From an uncultured Bacilli bacterium (GTDB lineage: Bacteria > Bacillota_I > Bacilli_A > RF39 > UBA660): DNA of 8,003 nucleotides. The notes under the pieces are model-generated. The model saw nothing but the letters and a program-made list of their open reading frames with translations. It ran no database searches and was not told the DNA's origin. Shown here piece by piece: positions 1 through 4,691 of this stretch. Within the stretch, counting starts at the first letter, position 1. Each line of letters opens with the position of its first letter. The stretch covers positions 1 to 8,003 of the forward strand of contig CALVJE010000048.1 of assembly GCA_944331725.1 (NCBI GenBank). The letters run 5' to 3'. Made by a program: the position numbers and the translations under genes.

Positions 1-1839
1 TTAGATTTAATGATTAATTCTATTTATACTAATAAGGAGATATTTTTACGTGAGTTAATCTCTAATGCAAGTGATGCGATAGATAAACTTTACTATGAGT
101 CACTTACTAATAAAAATATTAAAGTTAAGAAAAAAGATTTAGAAATTAGATTAATACCTGATAAAGATAGTAGAACTTTAACTATAGTTGATAATGGTAT
201 TGGTATGACTGATGAAGAGTTAGAAAATAATTTAGGTACTATCGCTAAGAGTGGTTCAGAATTATTTAAAGAGAAAATGTCTGATGATAAAAATATGGCT
301 ATTATTGGGCAGTTTGGTGTAGGTTTTTATTCTAGTTTTATGGTAAGTGATGAAGTAGAAGTTATTAGTAAAGCTTATGATAGTGATAAAGCTTATCGTT
401 GGGTATCAAGAGGTGCTGATGGATATTCTATTGAAGAAGTAGATTATGAAAAGAATGGTACTAAGATTATTTTACATTTAAAAGAGAATAATGATGATAA
501 TAATTATGATGAATATCTAGAGGATTATGCTCTAGAAAGATTAGTTAAGAAATATTCTGATTATATCTCTTATCCTATAAAGATGGAAATAGAAACTACT
601 ACTAAAAAAGATGATAAAGAAGAGAAAAAACTTGAAGATAAAACATTAAATAGTATGGTTCCTATTTGGAAGAAAGGGAAGAGTAGTGTAAAAGATGAAG
701 ATTATAATTCATTCTATACAGATAAATTTTATGACTATGAAGCTCCTTTAAAAGTAATACGTAGTGAAGTAGAAGGAAGATGCTCATATACAACACTTCT
801 ATTTATACCATCTCACGCTCCATATAATTATTATTCTAAAGATTATGAGAAAGGACTTGAACTTTATTCTAAAGGTGTCTTAATAATGGAGAAGTGTGCT
901 GATCTTTTACCTGATTATTTTAGTTTTGTTAAAGGTGTTGTAGATAGTGAAGATATTTCTTTAAATATATCAAGAGAGACTTTACAAGATAACTATCAAA
1001 TTAAATCTATCGCTAAATCTCTTGAATCTAAGATTAAGAAAGAATTAGAGAAAATGCTTAAAAAGACAAGAGAAAACTATGAGAAGTTCTTTAAAGACTT
1101 TGGAATGCAACTTAAAGTAGGTATTTATGAGTCTTACGGTATGGCTAAAGAAACATTACAAGATTTATTACTTTTCTATTCATCTAAAGAGAAGAAAATG
1201 GTTACACTTTCAGAATATGTTTCTAATATGAATGATGATGATAAGACAATTTACTATGCTTGTGGAGAGACTATTGATAAAATAGATTTATTACCACAAG
1301 TTGAATCATTTAAAGAAAAAGGAATGGATATCTTATATTTAACTGATTACTTAGATGAATTTGTCTTTAAAGTAATGATGAACTATAAAGAGAAGAACTT
1401 TGTTAATGTAGCGAGTAGTGATGCTAACTTAGAAAGTGATGAAGAAAAAGAAGAGTTAAAGAAAGTTAACCTTGAATATAAAGATATGTTTACTAAGATG
1501 AATGATGCTTTAAGTAATAATGTAAATGAAATAGAATTTACTCATCGTTTAAAGAATCATCCTGTATGTTTAACAAGTAAAGGTGACGTATCAGTTGAAA
1601 TGCAAAAAGTAATGGATGCTATGCCAACAGATACAGGTGTTAAAGCTAGTACAATAATGGAGATTAATGAAAATCATCCAATAGCAGATAAATTAAAATC
1701 TTTATATGAAAAGAAAGATTATGAAACATTAGAGAAGTATAGTAAAATACTTTATGCAGAAGCTAGACTTATTGAAGGAATGAGTTTAGATAATCCAACA
1801 GAAATAAGTAATTTAATTAGTGAAGAATTAGCTAAATAA
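1..1839 (+). CDS. htpG: HtpG (bacterial Hsp90) molecular chaperone, 5'-truncated by window edge
   Basis: Cytosolic, dimeric, ATP-driven chaperone of the GHKL ATPase superfamily. The frame is open from base 1 (Leu-Asp-Leu before the ATG at 10). That ATG is internal, because the family's conserved LMINSIYTNKEIFLRELISNASDA block starts about 19 residues into the protein, so roughly 16 codons lie outside the window. Counting from the ATG at 10: the N-box ELISNASDA at 15-23 holds the catalytic Glu15 and Mg-binding Asn19; DNGIGM at 61-66 binds adenine; GTIAKSGS lies at 76-83; the ATP lid GQFGVGFYSSF is at 100-110. A short charged linker, a middle domain with the conserved NISRETLQ arginine loop, and a C-terminal dimerisation domain follow, ending at TAA 1837-1839. 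The total would be about 628 aa, normal for HtpG. No frameshift is seen. The promoter is outside the window, so any heat-shock control cannot be judged. Confidence 0.97.
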   Translation, partial: LDLMINSIYTNKEIFLRELISNASDAIDKLYYESLTNKNIKVKKKDLEIRLIPDKDSRTLTIVDNGIGMTDEELENNLGTIAKSGSELFKEKMSDDKNMAIIGQFGVGFYSSFMVSDEVEVISKAYDSDKAYRWVSRGADGYSIEEVDYEKNGTKIILHLKENNDDNNYDEYLEDYALERLVKKYSDYISYPIKMEIETTTKKDDKEEKKLEDKTLNSMVPIWKKGKSSVKDEDYNSFYTDKFYDYEAPLKVIRSEVEGRCSYTTLLFIPSHAPYNYYSKDYEKGLELYSKGVLIMEKCADLLPDYFSFVKGVVDSEDISLNISRETLQDNYQIKSIAKSLESKIKKELEKMLKKTRENYEKFFKDFGMQLKVGIYESYGMAKETLQDLLLFYSSKEKKMVTLSEYVSNMNDDDKTIYYACGETIDKIDLLPQVESFKEKGMDILYLTDYLDEFVFKVMMNYKEKNFVNVASSDANLESDEEKEELKKVNLEYKDMFTKMNDALSNNVNEIEFTHRLKNHPVCLTSKGDVSVEMQKVMDAMPTDTGVKASTIMEINENHPIADKLKSLYEKKDYETLEKYSKILYAEARLIEGMSLDNPTEISNLISEELAK

Positions 1840-1869
1840 AAAAGGATAGGTTAACTACTTATCCTTTTT
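1839..1869. terminator. Bidirectional intrinsic terminator between convergent htpG and the opgB-like gene
   Basis: A perfect 10-bp stem pairs AAAAAGGATA (1839-1848) with TATCCTTTTT (1860-1869). It extends by G-U, G-C and U-A pairs (1849-1851 with 1857-1859) around a 5-nt loop. The A-run on one side and T-run on the other provide a U-tract in both directions. The hairpin begins at the last base of the htpG stop codon, and on the minus strand it contains the final codons and TAG stop of the phosphoglycerol transferase gene. Confidence 0.85.
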
Positions 1870-3444
1870 ACATTCTTTAGCAATACATTCATCATAAAAT
1901 AATGATTTTTCTTTTAATCTTTCATCTATATAATCATTACCATATTCTTCTGATAAAGTTGTTTTACAACTAAATAAATTAGTACCAAGACCAAGTTTAT
2001 CCCCATCTATTTTTACTCCTAAAGAAGCAAGAGTAGTAGGGTAATAATCAAAGGTAGTAAACTCCCTATTTTTATTACAATCAGTATCTACCGCTGAATT
2101 TATAAAAACATTATAGACACTTCTATTATAATTAGGATCAATATCATCAAAAGAGTATGTATTCATACTTAAATGATCTCCTGCTAGAATAATAGTAGTG
2201 TTTTCATAAAAGTCTTGTTTTTTAATCCAATCAATAAATTCTTTTAACATTTCACTAGAACAAGCGATAGAATTTAAATAATGATCATCATATTCATACT
2301 TACAATCTTTTTCAATATGTCCATCTGGAAAATGGGTATCTGCTGTTAACATAGTAAAATTAAATGGTTCATCGTTTTCTGCTATCTTTAATAATTCTTC
2401 TTTAGCATAATCAAACATTTTTTTATCTTCATAACCCCAATTAACATAATAGTCTTCATCAATAATTCCATCATCTATTGCCGTGAAATAATCAAATACT
2501 GTATAATTACCGTGATTTTTAAAATAAACTCTTCTTCCTCCAAAAGTTAAATCAGAACCTACCATTATATACTGCTTATATCCTTCTTCTTTTAATATTT
2601 CTCCTATAGAATATGCACCTGCAAGGGTTGTACCTTTTCTATAAGTACTTTCATCATCTTGGTTAAAAGTTGTTTTTAAAGGAATACCAGAAGTATGAGA
2701 TACCATTGCAGCCATAGTCCAAGAGGTATTATATGCCATATGGGCCCCACCTGTTAATTCATTAGAAGAAAAGTTAATATTATCATTAGCAAGATCAGTT
2801 AATTCTTTAATATAATTTGTATCATAAGCACCACCGTTTTCTTTGTCTGCATAAGTTGATTCCATAGACTCTAAAAATATATAAATTAAATTTCTTTTCT
2901 TTTTAGGAAACTCTAATTTTATTTCTTCTGGATCAGTATAATTAACTTCTAAAAAATTAGATTCTATATAACTATACTCAATATAATTAAAAATATATAA
3001 GTTACTCATTGCATAATAAATAGAATAAATTAATAAACAAAGTATTAATATAATATTAATAATAGTATAAGAATCTAATTTAATAACTTTATTTTTAATT
3101 TTAATAGAAAAATATGCTTCTATATATTTAAAGAAATGTTTTATAACTATTACTATAATTATAATAAGAATAGTTATAACTAAAGGAATTAATACATTTT
3201 TACAAACAAAATCTGTAATTATATCATTACTTGCAGTAGATACAGAACTATTTAAAGTAAAAAGAATTTGATCAAAATTATCAAACTGACAATTTATTAA
3301 AGTCCATTTAGTGCTAAAAATAATAACAAGAGATAAAAATATACTAATAAAAGCTAATATCCATTTAACTGCTTTTATTATTTTTCTTTTTTGCAGTCTT
3401 TTTAACTTCTTTTTTCTTTTCACTAACTTCTTTAGTTTTTTCAT
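1855..3444 (-). CDS. OpgB/MdoB-type phosphoglycerol transferase (LTA synthase/sulfatase superfamily)
   Basis: A 529-aa membrane-anchored enzyme of the alkaline-phosphatase/sulfatase fold. Family members move sn-glycerol-1-phosphate from phosphatidylglycerol to a surface glycan. A very Lys-rich N-terminus (1-27) precedes three TM segments (about 28-45, 84-102, 126-146), then an extracellular catalytic domain from about 185. Catalytic-site residues expected from the family are present: metal ligand Glu192 (IFLESMES), nucleophile Thr243 (SWTMAAMVSHTSGIPL), and Asp423/His424 (LAGDHLSMN). The motifs SDLTFGGRRVYFKNHG, TADTHFPDG and LGLGTNL match E. coli OpgB better than S. aureus LtaS as I recall them, and Cys381/Cys395 look like the conserved OpgB pair. 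The acceptor glycan is unknown. The ATG at 3444 lies inside the upstream gene and its RBS is weak (AGAAGTAGAAG). The next Met is residue 146, too late. It may therefore be the second part of a longer protein (see findings). Confidence 0.88.
   Translation of the reverse strand: MKKLKKLVKRKKKLKRLQKRKIIKAVKWILAFISIFLSLVIIFSTKWTLINCQFDNFDQILFTLNSSVSTASNDIITDFVCKNVLIPLVITILIIIIVIVIKHFFKYIEAYFSIKIKNKVIKLDSYTIINIILILCLLIYSIYYAMSNLYIFNYIEYSYIESNFLEVNYTDPEEIKLEFPKKKRNLIYIFLESMESTYADKENGGAYDTNYIKELTDLANDNINFSSNELTGGAHMAYNTSWTMAAMVSHTSGIPLKTTFNQDDESTYRKGTTLAGAYSIGEILKEEGYKQYIMVGSDLTFGGRRVYFKNHGNYTVFDYFTAIDDGIIDEDYYVNWGYEDKKMFDYAKEELLKIAENDEPFNFTMLTADTHFPDGHIEKDCKYEYDDHYLNSIACSSEMLKEFIDWIKKQDFYENTTIILAGDHLSMNTYSFDDIDPNYNRSVYNVFINSAVDTDCNKNREFTTFDYYPTTLASLGVKIDGDKLGLGTNLFSCKTTLSEEYGNDYIDERLKEKSLFYDECIAKECKKDK
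3365..3444 (-). other. 80-nt dual-coding overlap of two minus-strand frames
   Basis: The end of the 138-aa membrane protein gene and the start of the phosphoglycerol transferase gene are read from the same bases in two frames, the downstream frame being +1 relative to the upstream one. The coding strand is almost purely purine, with three runs of six A, so both frames encode Lys-rich tails. A single-base loss anywhere here would join the genes into one ORF of 641 codons plus stop. Confidence 0.8.
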
Positions 3445-3781
3445 TACTTCTACTTCTTTTCTTTTTACTTATCTCTAAGTTAATAGATATATTAGCACTT
3501 ATTATTTTTAAAATATATGGTAATAAGAAAGCAACGACTATACTTAACCACATATATTTTAGACAAAAGTCATAACTAAAAGTATATTCTGCATAATGAA
3601 GCATTTTCTCACTACTAAATAGGTAAATAAAAGTATTCATAATAGTAGTAATTAAAAAAGTATAAAATAAATATTTTAAGATTAAATCACTAGTATTTTT
3701 TTCTCTACCATTTATTTTTCTATCTGTAAAAATAGAAATACTAGCAGACATTAACATACATATCAAAAACACTATAACCAC
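3365..3781 (-). CDS. Small three-TM membrane protein, possibly the N-terminal part of the adjacent phosphoglycerol transferase
   Basis: 138 aa, not recognised as a named family. Hydrophobic segments lie at about 1-18, 33-55 and 76-97, followed by a cytosol-type tail (about 106-138) made mostly of Lys, Glu, Ser and Arg. The start is a GTG at 3781, because the nearby ATG at 3783 is out of frame and closes after three codons. AAAGGA sits 3 nt upstream of the GTG, rather close; internal ATG codons at residues 9 and 11 are alternatives without an RBS. It is the promoter-proximal gene of the pair, and its end overlaps the phosphoglycerol transferase by 80 nt. Three TMs plus a basic tail would lengthen the downstream protein to about LtaS size (641 aa), so a split or frameshifted gene is a real option. 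A separate partner subunit is the alternative. Confidence 0.65.
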   Translation of the reverse strand: MVIVFLICMLMSASISIFTDRKINGREKNTSDLILKYLFYTFLITTIMNTFIYLFSSEKMLHYAEYTFSYDFCLKYMWLSIVVAFLLPYILKIISANISINLEISKKKRSRSNEKTKEVSEKKKEVKKTAKKKNNKSS

Positions 3782-3784
3782 ATT

Positions 3785-3790
3785 TCCTTT
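3785..3790 (-). promoter_or_regulatory. Ribosome binding site AAAGGA for the 138-aa membrane protein
   Basis: AAAGGA on the minus strand, 3 nt before the GTG at 3781 and immediately before an out-of-frame ATG (ATG-TGG-TTA-TAG). The short spacing makes the GTG start less certain than usual, but no better RBS/start combination exists in this frame. Confidence 0.5.
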
Positions 3791-3808
3791 CTTGATATAA
3801 CAGTGATT

Positions 3809-3837
3809 ATTATAAGGGAACTTTTATTAAAAATCAA
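3809..3837 (-). promoter_or_regulatory. Sigma-A-type promoter for the membrane protein/phosphoglycerol transferase pair
   Basis: On the minus strand, -35 TTGATT (3837-3832), a 17-bp spacer, and a perfect -10 TATAAT (3814-3809). Transcription would start near 3802, giving a 5' UTR of about 20 nt. No other convincing promoter is seen before the phosphoglycerol transferase, so the two genes are probably co-transcribed. Confidence 0.7.
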
Positions 3838-3876
3838 ACAATTTTGACTTATAAACTTATTTATAGATATAAATAG

Positions 3877-3907
3877 AAAAAATCCTAAGTAATTGTGATT
3901 AGGATCT
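3877..3907 (-). terminator. Intrinsic terminator of pyrH
   Basis: On the minus strand, the 7-bp stem ATCCTAA/TTAGGAT (3905-3899 with 3888-3882) has a 10-nt loop, extends by a G-U pair and A-U pairs, and is followed by a run of U (3882-3877). It lies about 10 nt after the pyrH stop codon, so pyrH appears to end its own transcript before the next minus-strand promoter. Confidence 0.8.
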
Positions 3908-3915
3908 TTAATTTT

Positions 3916-4599
3916 CTATTTTACAATTGAACCAATATTATCAGTAGTTAATAATCCTTTTAACGTACCTTTTTTATTTATATTAAATACTTCTATAGGA
4001 ATAGAGTTATCCATACATAAAGTAATTGCTGTTAAATCCATTACTTTTAGCTTGTTATTTATAACTTCATCATAAGTAGTTTCTTTAATTAATTTAGCAT
4101 CATTATAAACTTTAGGATCTTTATCATAGATACCATCTACATTAGTAGCTTTTACTAAGATGTCAGCTTTTATTTCTGCTGCTCTTAATGCTGCTGCTGT
4201 ATCAGTTGAGAAGTAAGGATTAGATGTTCCTGCTGCAAATATAATGACTTCATTATCTAGAGAATTATCTCTTTTATAAAAGTCTATAACTTTATTCATC
4301 TCTATAGCAGATAAAGCTTTAGCATTAATACCAACTTGTCTAAAAATATCTTCTAAAGCTAGGGCATTCATAACAGTTGCAAGCATTCCAATATAATCAG
4401 TTGTAGGTTTAGTTATAAAACTATTATCTTTTCCTCGCCAAAAGTTTCCACCACCAACTACAATAGAAATAGAAAAACCTAAATCAATACACTCTTTAAT
4501 CTCTTTAGCAATTTCTAATACTTTTTCCTTATCAATACCATAACACTTATTACCACTTAAAGATTCTCCACTAAGTTTTAATAATATTTTTTTCTCCAT
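3916..4599 (-). CDS. pyrH: UMP kinase (uridylate kinase), PyrH
   Basis: Cytosolic kinase of the amino acid kinase fold, converting UMP + ATP to UDP in pyrimidine nucleotide synthesis; bacterial forms are hexamers. Motifs: KLSGESL (8-14) binds phosphate; VVGGGNFWRG (47-56); TTDYIGMLATVMNALAL (66-82), UMP site; GTSNPYFSTDTAAALRA (124-140), catalytic and UMP-phosphate region; KATNVDGIYDKDP (150-162), nucleotide site; and MDLTAI (187-192). At 227 aa it is about 10 residues shorter than usual. The segment before IFAAGTSNPYF (108-118), normally Arg-rich in Bacilli, is short and reads YKRDNSLDNEV. The start ATG at 4599 has GAGGTG 5 nt upstream; the stop is TAG. It stands alone, with its own promoter and terminator, rather than in the common tsf-pyrH-frr arrangement. 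Confidence 0.96.
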   Translation of the reverse strand: MEKKILLKLSGESLSGNKCYGIDKEKVLEIAKEIKECIDLGFSISIVVGGGNFWRGKDNSFITKPTTDYIGMLATVMNALALEDIFRQVGINAKALSAIEMNKVIDFYKRDNSLDNEVIIFAAGTSNPYFSTDTAAALRAAEIKADILVKATNVDGIYDKDPKVYNDAKLIKETTYDEVINNKLKVMDLTAITLCMDNSIPIEVFNINKKGTLKGLLTTDNIGSIVK

Positions 4600-4604
4600 A
4601 ATTA

Positions 4605-4610
4605 CACCTC
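4605..4610 (-). promoter_or_regulatory. Ribosome binding site GAGGTG of pyrH
   Basis: GAGGTG on the minus strand with a 5-nt spacer to ATG 4599. It fixes the pyrH start. Confidence 0.8.
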
Positions 4611-4616
4611 AGTTTA

Positions 4617-4645
4617 AGTATAACATAAATATATTACTTTAAAAA
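4617..4645 (-). promoter_or_regulatory. Likely pyrH promoter
   Basis: On the minus strand, -10 TATACT (4622-4617) is clear. The -35 is poor: TTTTTA at 17-bp spacing (4645-4640), or TTTAAA at 15-bp spacing. The -10 lies in an arm of the 12-bp inverted repeat shared with the ppdK promoter, and the two -35 regions overlap, so the promoters may compete or be co-regulated. Confidence 0.5.
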
Positions 4646-4666
4646 TTAATTCGTATCTGTTATACT
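4638..4666 (+). promoter_or_regulatory. Likely ppdK promoter
   Basis: -35 TTTAAA (4638-4643, 4 of 6 matches to TTGACA), a 17-bp spacer, and -10 TATACT (4661-4666). The predicted start near 4673 leaves a leader of about 19 nt before ATG 4692. The start would fall inside the palindrome at 4660-4678. Confidence 0.55.
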
Positions 4667-4676
4667 TAATAAGTAT

Positions 4677-4683
4677 AAGGAGG
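4677..4683 (+). promoter_or_regulatory. Strong ribosome binding site AAGGAGG of ppdK
   Basis: Near-perfect Shine-Dalgarno AAGGAGG with an 8-nt spacer to ATG 4692. Its first two bases belong to the palindrome at 4660-4678, so a hairpin there could affect access to it. Confidence 0.85.
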
Positions 4684-4691
4684 ATATATAA

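Larger units (their letters stand above)
4614..4678. repeat. Inverted repeats/possible operator between divergent pyrH and ppdK
   Basis: TTAAGTATAACA (4614-4625) and TGTTATACTTAA (4658-4669) form a perfect 12-bp inverted repeat 32 nt apart, each arm holding the -10 of one divergent promoter. The right arm is also half of a local palindrome, TTATACTT-aat-AAGTATAA (4660-4678), giving three copies of the 8-mer in total. The local palindrome covers the ppdK -10 and start point, where a repressor or an initial-transcript hairpin could act. No regulator family is recognised. Confidence 0.6.

Noticed and set aside
10..1839. ATG at 10 as the true htpG start
   Set aside because: The residues before it (LDL) and after it continue the conserved HtpG N-terminal helix; the real start is upstream of the window.
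3386..3394. dnaX-type -1 slippery site A-AAA-AAG as a fusion signal
   Set aside because: The -1 frame reaches TAA after two codons, so it cannot join the two ORFs; the downstream frame requires +1.
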